Of a DNA stretch of 64,000 nt, positions 22,572 through 32,234 are shown in pieces; positions within the stretch are counted from its first letter, which is position 1; every line of letters begins with the position of its first letter. The stretch is from Agarophyton chilense (taxonomy: Eukaryota; Rhodophyta; Florideophyceae; Gracilariales; Gracilariaceae), in NCBI GenBank assembly GCA_030374765.1, contig JARGXX010000002.1, positions 930,001 through 994,000 on the forward strand, given 5' to 3'. The position numbers were made by a program, and so were the translations under genes. The notes under the pieces are model-generated. The model searched no databases. It saw only the letters and a list, made by a program, of their open reading frames with translations, and was not told the origin of the DNA.

Positions 22572-25500
22572 CTATTCCCATTCCATGACGGAGAGCCAAA
22601 TTTGGTCAACCTCGTCGTGGAGATCTTCCCCGTGCGGGTCCGCTGACACAGCTCGTTCCCGAGAAAGCGGGGTTTGAGTGTGCGACATCTCAGTGTCTCT
22701 TCCGCGGCGGCGGGTGATCGTCGGCTCTATAGGCGTTCCGGGTGCGGAGTTCTCCACACGACTCTCCCTAGGCGGGTTTTCGTCATCTTTTCTGACGTCG
22801 TGCTCGGCTGGGTCGGCGGTGATGTCGTTACCCATACGCTGGGGTTGTGACTTCTCTGTCGCCGGCTCGGTCGGGCTCGCCGTCTCACTGTGAGAACTAG
22901 ATTTCCTGTTAGGGAGACTGGCTGACGCCGAAACATCGTCCTGCGAAAGAACTAAGTCCTCCTCCCCCTCCTTAGGCGGAGATCCAGGAGGCTTGACTAC
23001 CTCCGGTGGGGGAGTAACTCTGTAAGAGTTCGTTGGCTGGGCCCTTGAGGGAGCGGGCCCAGGTTCGGGAATATCCGAAGTTTCCGGTAGGTCGGTTAAA
23101 CCACCTTCCGGGTGCGGAAGTATAACGGGGCGGGGGTTCGAATCTCCGCCTGACGGGTTAACTTCCGTTGAATCATCCTTTGTGGAGGGCGTTGGTGCCG
23201 ACACCACTTCCACATTTGGGTTGGGCGCTCGTGTGATGCGGTCCCTGGAGATCCGTTCGTGGCGGTTAGCGATATCCAATACCACCGTGTCCGGGTCTAC
23301 AGAAACCACACGATAGGGTCCGTCTGCAATTGGCGAAAGCTTGTGCCTACGTTCCTTTTCAGGATTGTAGTACTCCTTTCGAAGGAAGACGAAGTCGTCG
23401 GGCTCCACCTGAGGTAGAGGTTTGCGAACCCGATTGTCAAAGTCCTTCTTGTAGGCGCGTTGAGCTTTGTCCATTGCTTTCCGGGCTATCCGCACCATCT
23501 TCGTAAGGCACTCCTTCCAGGCTTCTCGGTACAATCCCGGTGACGGGTACGTCGACAGCGTCGGTTGAGCCTCAATGGCGACCGGCGGCGGTGTCTTCGA
23601 CAGTACCAGTTCGAATGGGGATAACGATGCAACCCGATGTATCTGGGTGTTGTATGCATACGTGATAGCGTCTGTGTACAAGTCCCAATTTTTGGGGTGA
23701 TCCGCAACATACGATCTCAAAGCGTTGAGTATCGTGCGGTTAAACCTCTCCACCTGGCCGTTCCCCTGAGGGTGATACGTAGTAACAAATAAATTCCTTA
23801 CATCAAGGATTCGACATACATCCTGAAAGAACTTTGATGCGAATTGCCCTCCGTTGTCGGATAACAACTGCACCGGCGGTCCATATACGAACACCCAATG
23901 GGACACGAACGCTTGCGCGACGGTAGCGGCGGTGATCCGCTTCAGCGGCACAGTTCTCGTTAGCTTAGAGAATCTGTCGGAAATGACAAGCAGATACCGA
24001 TGACCTCGGGGCGTCCTGATAAACTCCCCTAGGATGTCTATGGCCAGGAATTCGAGTGGAGCCCGTGCCGGGAACAGCGTCAACTTCTTAGAGTGCTTCC
24101 GAAGTTTGACGTCATTCTTGGCGCAATTGGCGCAGGCCCGTCTGACGGCGTAACAATCGAATGCCATTGCCGGCCAGTAAAAGTCCCTTCTCAACGTGAG
24201 GTACAGTTTTCTTCCCCCGGGGTGGGCGCCAACCTTCAAATAGTGAGTGAGGTGTAATACCCTCTGTTGTAGGGTGTGCGGCACCACTATCCTCGGGCGA
24301 GGTCCAACGGTCCTGATTAGGTAACCCTGATCGTCGTCCTCGAAAGGTAACTGAAATCCTCCGTTGAGGCGAGCCCGAATCCGTGTACAGAATGGGTCGA
24401 GCTTTTGCCCGCGTATCATCTCCTCTGGAGAGATAGGTATAAAAGAGCCGGTCGGCGAATCCAGACTCTCGTTGACGAGTATATCGTCACAAACATCATC
24501 CTTCAGCGGTTGAGCTCTTCCCTTGAGGTCCGATACCATAAAGCATGGGATGTCATCGTCCTCGTAGGGTTCCGTTTCCGCTGTGGTTCCCAAGCGGGAT
24601 AGTGCATCAGCCTGAGTGTTCAGCTTCCCTTTCTTGTACAGGATCTCAAAGTCGAATTCCGACAGTCGGAGACGCCAGCGCATAAGGCGGCCCGAGGGTT
24701 CGGAGATCTCCAGGAGCCAACGCAAGCATGCGTGGTCCGTATGGACTTTGAAACGAGTACCCATCAGATAGGGGCGAAGTGTAGCTAAGGCCCACACAAC
24801 GGCTAAACATTCTTTCTCGGAGACCGAGTAGTTCCTTTCATGGACATTCAGGGAACGTGACCAGTACCCAATAGGGTGACGTTCAACATCCTCAGAGGAT
24901 TGGAACAGTGCACACCCTACTTGGTTTGCACTAGCATCGGTGTCCACTTCGTAAGGGAGCCCAGGATTGGGTAGAGCCAAGATTGGCGGTGATGTTACGG
25001 CATTCACCAATGCCGTGAAGGCAGACGCTTCCGCGTCGCCAAAAGGTTCCAGTTCAACTGGTTGTCCCTTCGTCAGGAGCCTGTTGAGGGGGGTGGCAAT
25101 ATCCGCAAAGTTCGGGACGAATCGGCGATACACGTTACACAGACCTAAGAAGGATCGCAACTCCGTTTGAGTTTTCGGGTGTTTTGCTTCCTTCAAGAAT
25201 TTCACTCGTACTTCATCGATTGAAAGCTCTCCGGGACGGATGATATGACCCAGATACTTAACCGAGTCGGTGAAAAACTCGCACTTCTTGAGTTTCAAGG
25301 TGATTCCCGCGTCGCGGAGTATCTTCATTACGTCCCTGACGTGTTCGAGGTGGTCATCCAGGTTGTTGGAGAAGACAATCATGTCGTCTAAATACACTAG
25401 ACACGTCCTCCACTTGAAGGGAGCCAACAGAATGTCTATCGCCCGTTGAAACGTTTCGGGGGCCTTTGTCAACCCAAAACGCATCCTCCGGAATCGGAAA

Positions 25501-25784
25501 AGTCCTTGATGACACACGAAAGCCGTTTTGTCTCGATCTTCCTCCCTAATAGGGACTTGCCAGTAGCCCGAATTGGCGTCGAGGGTAGAGAAAACAGTAG
25601 CGCTTCCAAGGGAGTCGATGTATTCGTCCATCCGAGGGATCGGGTACACATCCTTAATGGTTACCTCGTTCAGGCGTCTGTAATCGATGTCGAAACGCCA
25701 CGATCCATCCGGTTTCGGAACTAACAGCACTGGTGAGGCCCAAGCGGACTGGGCAGGTTCAATTACGCCCGCTTTAAGCATCTT
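22572..25784 (-). CDS. Element B pol: reverse transcriptase, RNase H, integrase
   Basis: An open frame of about 1070 codons. Numbering from the Met at 25781, the RT shows T-L-D-A-N-S-G-Y-W at about 66-74 and Y-L-D-D at 130-133. RNase H has D-T-D-A-S at 280-284, S-E-K-E-C and T-D-H near 348-350. The integrase zinc finger has His residues at 510-520 and C-A-N-C at 550-553. The catalytic triad is D582, D642 (S-D-N-G-G-Q-F) and E678 (G-Q-V-E-R-F), with exactly 35 residues between the last two. A GPY-like motif (A-D-G-P-Y-R-V-V) precedes a long Pro/Ser/Glu-rich tail. The frame follows the protease frame in phase, separated by one UAG at 25785-25787. All catalytic residues look intact. Confidence 0.9.
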   Translation of the reverse strand, partial: KMLKAGVIEPAQSAWASPVLLVPKPDGSWRFDIDYRRLNEVTIKDVYPIPRMDEYIDSLGSATVFSTLDANSGYWQVPIREEDRDKTAFVCHQGLFRFRRMRFGLTKAPETFQRAIDILLAPFKWRTCLVYLDDMIVFSNNLDDHLEHVRDVMKILRDAGITLKLKKCEFFTDSVKYLGHIIRPGELSIDEVRVKFLKEAKHPKTQTELRSFLGLCNVYRRFVPNFADIATPLNRLLTKGQPVELEPFGDAEASAFTALVNAVTSPPILALPNPGLPYEVDTDASANQVGCALFQSSEDVERHPIGYWSRSLNVHERNYSVSEKECLAVVWALATLRPYLMGTRFKVHTDHACLRWLLEISEPSGRLMRWRLRLSEFDFEILYKKGKLNTQADALSRLGTTAETEPYEDDDIPCFMVSDLKGRAQPLKDDVCDDILVNESLDSPTGSFIPISPEEMIRGQKLDPFCTRIRARLNGGFQLPFEDDDQGYLIRTVGPRPRIVVPHTLQQRVLHLTHYLKVGAHPGGRKLYLTLRRDFYWPAMAFDCYAVRRACANCAKNDVKLRKHSKKLTLFPARAPLEFLAIDILGEFIRTPRGHRYLLVISDRFSKLTRTVPLKRITAATVAQAFVSHWVFVYGPPVQLLSDNGGQFASKFFQDVCRILDVRNLFVTTYHPQGNGQVERFNRTILNALRSYVADHPKNWDLYTDAITYAYNTQIHRVASLSPFELVLSKTPPPVAIEAQPTLSTYPSPGLYREAWKECLTKMVRIARKAMDKAQRAYKKDFDNRVRKPLPQVEPDDFVFLRKEYYNPEKERRHKLSPIADGPYRVVSVDPDTVVLDIANRHERISRDRITRAPNPNVEVVSAPTPSTKDDSTEVNPSGGDSNPRPVILPHPEGGLTDLPETSDIPEPGPAPSRAQPTNSYRVTPPPEVVKPPGSPPKEGEEDLVLSQDDVSASASLPNRKSSSHSETASPTEPATEKSQPQRMGNDITADPAEHDVRKDDENPPRESRVENSAPGTPIEPTITRRRGRDTEMSHTQTPLSRERAVSADPHGEDLHDEVDQIWLSVMEWE

Positions 25785-26912
25785 CTACACCTGAGATTTC
25801 TCCTCTTCCCGAGCTTTCGGTCCAGCCCTGTAAGGGTGTTGGGCAATAGGCCGAGTGTTCGGTAACAAGTCGATGCGGTGTTCTGTAATCCCAATAGTTC
25901 CAAGGGAACCATCCCACATGGGGGTAAATTCACGAAGCATGTGCCTCAGCTTCTCCCGATGAGATGCGGGTACATGGTTGAGATCCCATTTCTCCAATTC
26001 CTGAACAGGATCCGTCTGGTCTGCTCCTGTGATAGGGGCCGTAACCTCCTGAGGTTTAAAGTGTTCAGCGTGTGGGGCTGCAGTCGTATGCTCACCGTCT
26101 TCCGCGATTTCGGCAGTGTCCTCCCCCTCCTTCGGGTCCGCCACACCAAGGACCTCTGCGATAGAGATCTTTGTAGGTACGACCGCATGCGGGTGTGAAA
26201 GAACAGAACCCAGGATCTGGTGTTTGACCAAATGCTGCGTTGTCTTTCCAAAGTTGGCTACCAAAACCTTGAAAGGTTTATCCGGTTCCACGGAGACAAC
26301 CCCATTCGCAAGGGCGAGTTGACGCCGCGTATACAGAGACGGGTTCGGTTGTACCACATGCACACCAATTTGCTTGGTAACAACTGTGACCCAAACCTGG
26401 GTTTCTGGCGGGATAGCCACTGACTTCGCAACCTTTACCCGTGTAGACACCGGGTCCTTCTTCACAGATTCCTGCGCGACAGGGAGAGGAACGCGTGTTC
26501 GCGCTGCTCCCTGTAAGGGTTTACGAACGATTGGGATCGTAGACCCGTCTTCGAGTTCCACAGTTCTATTCCGAGGACGGATGGCTTCCACGAAGCGGTC
26601 GCAAAAGTCACAACCCAGTATGACTGGTGCTGCAAGTGACTTGCATACAATAAACTTTAGCTGAACGAAATAGGAGCCTAACCTCACCATGAGGGAAATT
26701 GTACCCAGTGTCCGTAGCGGGTTGTTGTTCGCATCGGCGATATCCAAACGTGGACCGGTACGAACTTGAACCCGGAGCAGCGGGGGTAACAATTCAACAT
26801 GAATTAAGTTAGGAGCGGCTCCTGTATCCAGGACAGATATTTGACGAACCATAAACTGGTTGGACAGGCCGAAGTCGGCGAATACTTTCCAATTCCGCTT
26901 GGCCATTACCAT
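25785..26912 (-). CDS. Element B aspartic protease and RT N-terminal region
   Basis: A frame of 375 codons from ATG 26912, with the retropepsin signature V-L-D-T-G-A-A-P-N near residues 28-36 and a second conserved strand V-I-L-G-C-D-F-C-D near 93-101. The following 200 residues lead into the RT and include the R-I-D-L-L-P-N-T motif typical of sequence just upstream of gypsy RT. It ends at an in-frame UAG with the RT frame directly behind it. A further stretch in the same phase (27104-26916) lies between gag and this ATG and ends in UGA one codon upstream, so gag and pol are in different phases with a short open lead-in. Element F keeps a similar start (M-I-M-Q-K-R-N), which supports this ATG. 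Confidence 0.8.
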   Translation of the reverse strand: MVMAKRNWKVFADFGLSNQFMVRQISVLDTGAAPNLIHVELLPPLLRVQVRTGPRLDIADANNNPLRTLGTISLMVRLGSYFVQLKFIVCKSLAAPVILGCDFCDRFVEAIRPRNRTVELEDGSTIPIVRKPLQGAARTRVPLPVAQESVKKDPVSTRVKVAKSVAIPPETQVWVTVVTKQIGVHVVQPNPSLYTRRQLALANGVVSVEPDKPFKVLVANFGKTTQHLVKHQILGSVLSHPHAVVPTKISIAEVLGVADPKEGEDTAEIAEDGEHTTAAPHAEHFKPQEVTAPITGADQTDPVQELEKWDLNHVPASHREKLRHMLREFTPMWDGSLGTIGITEHRIDLLPNTRPIAQHPYRAGPKAREEEKSQV

Positions 26913-27106
26913 AACTCAATCCGGAATACGGAGATTACGGGACCGTATCCACGGGCGACGAAGGACACTAAAGTATCCCGAGTTAACGTCGGTGTCAGCC
27001 GTTCTCCTTGAGAGGATAGTCATAGCTGGGGAGCGAAACCGGAGCGCCTCGGGCGTCTTCAACTCCGGCTTAGAAGACGCCCCTCCCGCAGGGGAGACTC
27101 CCAAGT

Positions 27107-29137
27107 TTAGTTTTTCGAAGCGGACCCCACCGAATTCGGTGCAGCTGCCTCGAAGGGGACCGGTTGTTCCCCGTTCGCGGGTACAAGTTCTGTATCCCTG
27201 TCAGCAAGGTGAGTTCGGAGTATCCTTTGTTCCTCATAGGACCTACTCGGGACTCGAGCTTTCTCCTCAGGGGTCAGAGCCTCGTACTGAGCGATAATTC
27301 GTGAACCCTCCCGCAGGGGAAATGTGCAGTCTGGTGCTTTGTGACCACGGAGGTAACACAAATAGCAAATCAGCTCTGCCGGGTTCGGTTGTGGACGTGA
27401 ATCCACGCGACGTGGTGCTGTATTTCTCCATCCGGGGCGAGAGAACCGAGCAGCGGTATTCGCAAAAGGTAGCGATGCGGCTGGCACCCTCCGTCCGTGG
27501 GTATAGAGCGCAGGGTCTTCATCCGTAGTCGGAGCGGATGTCGACGGCAACTCAGACGTACCCATAGATTCGGGGTTACTTCCCATGAAGTGAATGTTAT
27601 CATTGACCCCCACAGGGGCAGGGCCTCCTGCGAGTGACAAAGACGAGTTACCTCCATCGGCGAGAAGTGCACTTGTCGGCCGACTCTTTCGGTTCTGCCG
27701 GGCACGGAGAGTATCCCCCTCAGCCTGGGCGTACTGAACCAATTCCAAGTAGGTCAGCTTGCGCTTCTCTTCCCGATGTCGGGCAACCAATGCCCTTATC
27801 GAGGGGTCCAAACCATCCACAAACATGGAGCATCTCTCGTAGGCGGGGAATACATTCCCGCATCGGTGAAACGCTTTATTTAAGCGAGTTGAATATACCG
27901 TTTCGGTTTCCATCGGCTTCTGCCGCGTATCCCTCAATGCAAGGATTGCTTCCTGAATCGCATTTCCAGTAGCGTATGACCTCAAGAGGTACTGCACCGC
28001 TTCGGGCCAGCACATGACTCCCCCTTCCGAGGCTCGGGATGATCCACGGACGGAGTTGAACTGGTCTTCAGCCATCCCCTTTAAGAAATAGGGTAATGCA
28101 AGATACGCTTGCGCTTCACTCATACCGAGGATGTCAGCCTCCTGGACGAACCTCGCAAGGAAATCGAGCACCAGAATTGGGTCTGTTCCTGTGAACTCCC
28201 TCTTCTGTAGGGTGATGCTCAGCCTTTTGATGTAGTCCTTGACCTTAACCGTTCCGCGGGATGTTCGATCTCCCGAAGGGTTATCCAACCGGTAATAGCG
28301 GTACGATAGCAGCTTCCGATAGAGAGGATTCGTCGATTTCAGCTCCCTTAATCCAAGGTGTTTCCTACCCTTCTTCCGGGTACGGATTGCCCCTTGAGAG
28401 ATGTAAGTAGCCTTCGACCGAGTCGCCCGGGATGACCGGCGTCCATCTTCACTATCCGAAGATTCGGAGGACGAACTCGATGACGAGCGATTGGGATCAG
28501 AATCCGATAACTCCTCTTGGAGGTGAACGCTCTTCTTTGACTTGCGGCGGTCCCGTTTAGCGGAGCGGTGTTCTTCGTCTTCCGAAACGTCGGGTTTATC
28601 CTTCGAGGCTTCTGTGTCTCCGTCCATACAGATAATGGCCTCGAGGGTGTCCAGCCGAGCTCGGAAGCGTTCCGCTTGCACGCGGTGTTTCTCCACGAGG
28701 CTCCGGTACTCCTGGATAAAGACCCCAGGGGTACCAAAGCTTTCCAAAAAGCAGTTCACATCCCTCCTCAGGGTACGAAGGTCATCGGCGACTCCCCGCA
28801 CCTGGGCGTCCTCCACCCTGAGGCGGAGGGTAGTAACCTCCTGAAGGAGCTCGATATGAGCCGCGTTGGCGATATCAATTCGAGTCTCCAGGCGCTGTAA
28901 TTCAGGGTCGGCCCGACTTCGGGGTGCTGCTGAGGGGGTCTCCACCACTGGAGCTGGGCCCACAGCCACGACCTCTCGAGGACCTGAAACCACTGAGGGT
29001 GCTCTCCGAGTGTCCGGATCGATACCGGAATCGTTCCGACCTTCGGGAATAGAGCTCCTCGACCTAGGCGGGGCCGGGGGCACTGAATCCGCTTGACGGT
29101 TCGATCCAGTCCTGGAACCACGGGTAGGCGGCGTCAT
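27107..29137 (-). CDS. Element B gag polyprotein
   Basis: 676 codons from ATG 29137. Residues 1-90 are Pro/Ser/Arg-rich and about 95-170 have coiled-coil-like heptads. A basic/acidic Ser-rich linker (about 185-245) follows. A retrotransposon gag capsid-like region covers about 270-480 (F-L-A-R-F-V-Q-E-A-D; Y-L-L-R-S-Y-A-T-G-N; L-N-K-A-F-H-R-C-G-N). Close to the C-terminus is a CX2CX4HX4C zinc knuckle, C-Y-L-C-Y-L-R-G-H-K-A-P-D-C, at 591-604. Gag forms the virus-like particle and the knuckle binds element RNA. The frame is intact. Confidence 0.85.
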   Translation of the reverse strand: MTPPTRGSRTGSNRQADSVPPAPPRSRSSIPEGRNDSGIDPDTRRAPSVVSGPREVVAVGPAPVVETPSAAPRSRADPELQRLETRIDIANAAHIELLQEVTTLRLRVEDAQVRGVADDLRTLRRDVNCFLESFGTPGVFIQEYRSLVEKHRVQAERFRARLDTLEAIICMDGDTEASKDKPDVSEDEEHRSAKRDRRKSKKSVHLQEELSDSDPNRSSSSSSSESSDSEDGRRSSRATRSKATYISQGAIRTRKKGRKHLGLRELKSTNPLYRKLLSYRYYRLDNPSGDRTSRGTVKVKDYIKRLSITLQKREFTGTDPILVLDFLARFVQEADILGMSEAQAYLALPYFLKGMAEDQFNSVRGSSRASEGGVMCWPEAVQYLLRSYATGNAIQEAILALRDTRQKPMETETVYSTRLNKAFHRCGNVFPAYERCSMFVDGLDPSIRALVARHREEKRKLTYLELVQYAQAEGDTLRARQNRKSRPTSALLADGGNSSLSLAGGPAPVGVNDNIHFMGSNPESMGTSELPSTSAPTTDEDPALYTHGRRVPAASLPFANTAARFSRPGWRNTAPRRVDSRPQPNPAELICYLCYLRGHKAPDCTFPLREGSRIIAQYEALTPEEKARVPSRSYEEQRILRTHLADRDTELVPANGEQPVPFEAAAPNSVGSASKN

Positions 29138-29348
29138 GCTGCAGACACGACACCGACGATTCGGGGTAACGATGAAATTCGATCACTAGATTCCCGGAGA
29201 ACGGATGACGTAACACAAAACAAAAATAAAAACCAATTCCACCCTTCCCAAAGGGGACCACTACAACAAATCTTCACGACGGTGCTTCCTCTTCCAAGAG
29301 ATATTCCAACACGTGGATGACCAACCCAAAAGTCCGAGAACGGCTTCT

Positions 29349-29362
29349 AAGTCGGGAGACCA
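29349..29362 (-). promoter_or_regulatory. tRNA primer-binding site of element B
   Basis: On the minus strand, TGGTCTCCCGACTT lies two bases after the 5' LTR. It would pair with a tRNA 3' end AAGTCGGGAGACCA. The same 14-mer follows the 5' LTRs of elements C (42698-42711) and F (59759-59772). I cannot name the tRNA from memory with confidence. Confidence 0.85.
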
Positions 29363-29364
29363 CT

Positions 29365-30278
29365 TGTGGAGCAAAACCCGGCGACGGGAAGTGCTCTCAA
29401 GGTGTTCGAAGCCTTGCTCCCTGGGGGAGGCAGACTCAGAGACAGAGCCCTCCGTTCCACCCGTAGTGTGGGGTGTAACTTCCATGGGGGATTCCGGCAG
29501 TACCGACAGAGGTGAGGGGTAGAAACCGTTGGATCGGGAATGGGTATGGGTATCCCAGAGAATGGGGGAAAATCCGGCGAAGAGGAAAAACGGGGCGAGG
29601 GTCGGGCACTAACAGGCACCGGACCCGAGAACCAGAAAAGGGGCGAAACAACAAAAGAAACCCAATACAGGGGCGAAAACCTGTCCTCGAAAGGAAACAA
29701 AAAAAGCACGCAACAAGTAAGCAGAACCCCCACGGGGTATCGTGCACGCAGGTCGTCTGAGCGGTCCCAAGGGGGTGGTTGCACGGAACCCAAACGTGGG
29801 CACTCTCCAAGTGGAGTCGTGTCCCTACGCAGGCGTTGCTAACCAGAGCCCGTTCCGGGTTGTAAGGCCGAAACGATGGCGACGAAGAACCTCTAAAGGT
29901 ATCGAAGACCAACCTTAGTTGTCATTTACTATGAGCTTCGGACTATCAGATCTCATCTCCCTAAGTAGGGCCCACTAACTAAACTCTACAGTAGTGCACA
30001 CTTGCTCAGGGCCATACACGTGGAGATCCAACTGTCAGGGCCCAAGAGTCCAACTTTCTACAAATATCCGAAAATCGGTGCCAAAATTAAGCCACGTGTA
30101 TCACGGGGCCAATCCAACCATGGGCCATCCGAATTTTCCCTTATAGGCGAAATATAACCAGAAAACAGTGCCTCCTCAGCACACCTTAGAGGGGATCATA
30201 ATCATAACCCTCGGAGGGTTCAATCCTCATTCTATGAGTTGCATCTTCAAGTGTCCCCTGACTGGGCGTTGCTCTACA
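29365..30278 (-). repeat. 5' LTR of element B
   Basis: 914 bp, matching 19972-20885, with TGTAGAG and CTCCACA termini in element orientation. It is bounded on the inside by the primer-binding site. Confidence 0.9.
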
Positions 30279-30310
30279 GTAATTATATTAAATTTAGTAC
30301 AATAGTGGAG

Positions 30311-30400
30311 TGGCCACCTGGCACTGTAGCCAGTGCTGGCCAGGTCTCTGACACTAGGTCAGAGACCGTGCCTTGCTGGCACCTCCCGGATGATCTGGAG
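30311..30400. repeat. Cluster of short perfect hairpins
   Basis: Three adjacent inverted repeats: GCACTG/CAGTGC near 30321-30336, GGTCTCTGAC/GTCAGAGACC with a five-base loop at 30343-30367, and GTGCC/GGCAC just after. They may be the terminal structure of a small DNA transposon or of the Harbinger element to the right. Confidence 0.5.
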
Positions 30401-30638
30401 AGTGCAGTCCATTGCATATAGGTAACTGCACCTCCCCCATCCTAATCTGATAAAGACAGGCACCCCTTGGGTCACGACGATACCTTTCGGTTCATCGTTT
30501 CTCAACTACCACACAGGCTTTCCCGCGCGTCGACGCCTACCATCGTTCACCTACACGGTATAGGCTAGTTGCCCCGCCGTTTGCCCCTGCGGGTTTTCAC
30601 GGTGCCCTGTTACCATCGAAATTTATTACGTCTACCTT

Positions 30639-31628
30639 CTAAGGTTGAGCGTCACCACGCTCCCGAGACAAGACAGTAGCATACCCCAGAGGTGATTGTA
30701 CGACAAGGTAGTTGAACAAGTAGAAAACCAAGTTGAGAATCAGTCTGCGTTCTCCTCTTTCCTTGCAAATGAACCTATCTTTAAGGCGAGGGAATGATCC
30801 TTGAAATGCATGCATGCCACATTCTGAGGCTTGTCTCGCGGAGGTGGCCTGTCGAGCCTTAACAAATGTCGTTTAGGAGTAAGTAAGAGGCACATCCTGA
30901 GACGACTTGATTAGAAAGGGATGTGTGGCTCGACAGAACGCTTAATCGACGACACTGGTTCCTCCCGTACCGGTGAAAGTTTCCTGAAGCTTCTTATTAA
31001 TAGATCCCCATTCCGAAATGGTAGAATCGTGCGTGGAGCCCGATGCATTGATTACACAAGCAATTACGACACCACTAGGGGCGAAAACGAAAACATTCCC
31101 AACATAGTGGTCATGGGTCCAGCCATTTTAAAACATGTTTTGAATGACATGATCGCCTGCCTGCTGTAACAGTAGCTTCAAGCCGTTGACTAATACATAT
31201 AAATCGGATAGAACAGAGTACTTAGATGCAAAAGAAGATTGAAACATAGAAATTTCTTCATCTGTAGGCGTCCGTATAGCAGCGTTCGGCTCTTTAGAGA
31301 AAATTTTTGGTAGAATCCGTCTCCCCAAGCGTAGAAATAGACTAGTCACAAACGCAGTAGTCCCAAAAATCATGTAGAGAACCATCTCCGATCCTCGTGT
31401 CTGGTACCACGAAAGCATCAGAGCCAAGCACTGCAGACCTGTCATTGATCGGGGCCTCCCTCGCCTCATCGCACGAGGAAGAAACTTCTTAATTCTTCCG
31501 TTAGCACTGTAGAGCGAGTAGCAGGAATATACTTCTTCGAACGGAAGCAAGAGGGTCTGAAATTTTCTATGATCCAGCCCGGTAAGCGTGATAAGGGCCT
31601 GATCCTGCTCAGACACAAATAAGGTCAT
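30639..31628 (-). pseudogene. PIF/Harbinger-type transposase pseudogene
   Basis: A single 330-codon frame interrupted by three UAA stops. It reads G-R-P-R-S-M-T near codon 57, an N-A-A-I-R-T-P-T-D-E-E block, then L-V-N-G-L-K-L where the family has D-G-L-K (first catalytic Asp changed to Asn). Q-N-M-F-stop-N-G-W-T-H-D-H-Y-V follows, then S-T-H-D-S, T-S-V-V-D (second Asp) and R-Q-A-S-E (third acidic residue, Glu), ending with F-Y-L-F-N. These are the landmarks of Harbinger (DDE_4) transposases in the right order. The stops replace expected residues such as Tyr in F-Y-N-G-W. The partner Myb-like protein of autonomous Harbinger elements is not seen. Confidence 0.8.
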
Positions 31629-31654
31629 AAACGCTGATTGTGATGGTGCTTGGA

Positions 31655-31790
31655 GAGCGGCTCTTGTGATGCGCCCGTCACGGTGGCGGCGGGCTGCATC
31701 AGAGATTCTATTCCTGAAAAGATGTCTCGGCTGGGTGACTCTCCGACGATGTTGGAGAGTGATGAGAAGTTGATGGTAAATAGAGGCTTT
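31655..31790. repeat. Dispersed repeat shared with 61105-61235
   Basis: This stretch, just upstream of the Harbinger start, shares the block GGGCTGCATCAGAGATTC and flanking similarity with 61105-61235, in the same orientation. Read on the minus strand both can encode G-I-E-S-L-M-Q-P-A followed by T-G-A-S, so it may be the 5' end of a Harbinger family transcript. Confidence 0.6.
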
Positions 31791-32234
31791 GTTTGTAGCC
31801 GTCAGTTGAGGGTTGTTCCGCGTAGAACTTGTTTCAAAATTGGCGAGTGTTTGAAACGGCTACTCGCAGATAGCTACATATCATTTCTGTGGTATTCTCG
31901 CGTACTAAAGTAAAATGTGCGTACTATTTCGCGTGGACTAATTTATGTTTTCAGAAATCCTCCAATGTTGTCCCATGCTGCCAACATGCACTATTGGCCG
32001 CAGACCACTGACTGAGAACAATATTGCAGTAATTCTACTCCGTAACTAGGAATGCAAGGGAGCAGGGTGTGTCGCATACTGCATCACAATTCCTCGAGCA
32101 AAGAAGTACGGACGTGCTACATCTTTGCAAACAGTTATTCGTAAAGCAGTTGCGTATCGTATGTATTCACGTTTTTTCTATTCCCAGCGCCCCAAAAGTA
32201 AGAAAAACGCTCAAATAAAAGAACTACTCAATCC
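31791..32234. other. No gene recognised
   Basis: Short frames only; no repeat or motif noted. Confidence 0.35.

Larger units (their letters stand above)
19972..30278 (-). mobile_element. Complete Ty3/gypsy retrotransposon B (10.3 kb)
   Basis: A full element on the minus strand: 5' LTR (29365-30278), PBS, gag, protease, RT-RNase H-integrase, convergent aORF on the plus strand, polypurine tract and 3' LTR (19972-20885). Both LTRs are 914 bp with TGTAGAG...CTCCACA ends and differ by scattered substitutions, most visible in the outer third. No clear target-site duplication is seen: the left flank is an inverted LTR fragment and the right flank begins GTAAT. It is the best preserved element in the window. 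The domain order RT-RNase H-IN places it in Ty3/gypsy. No chromodomain is apparent after the integrase. Confidence 0.9.

Noticed and set aside
22232-22609. Minus-strand frame of 125 codons beyond pol of element B as a lost chromodomain
   Set aside because: No chromodomain aromatic pattern; the frame is shaped by the local tandem repeat.
30639-31628. Alternative genetic code, because all three stops in the Harbinger frame are UAA
   Set aside because: Expected residues at the three sites differ, and both host genes use standard stops at their ends.
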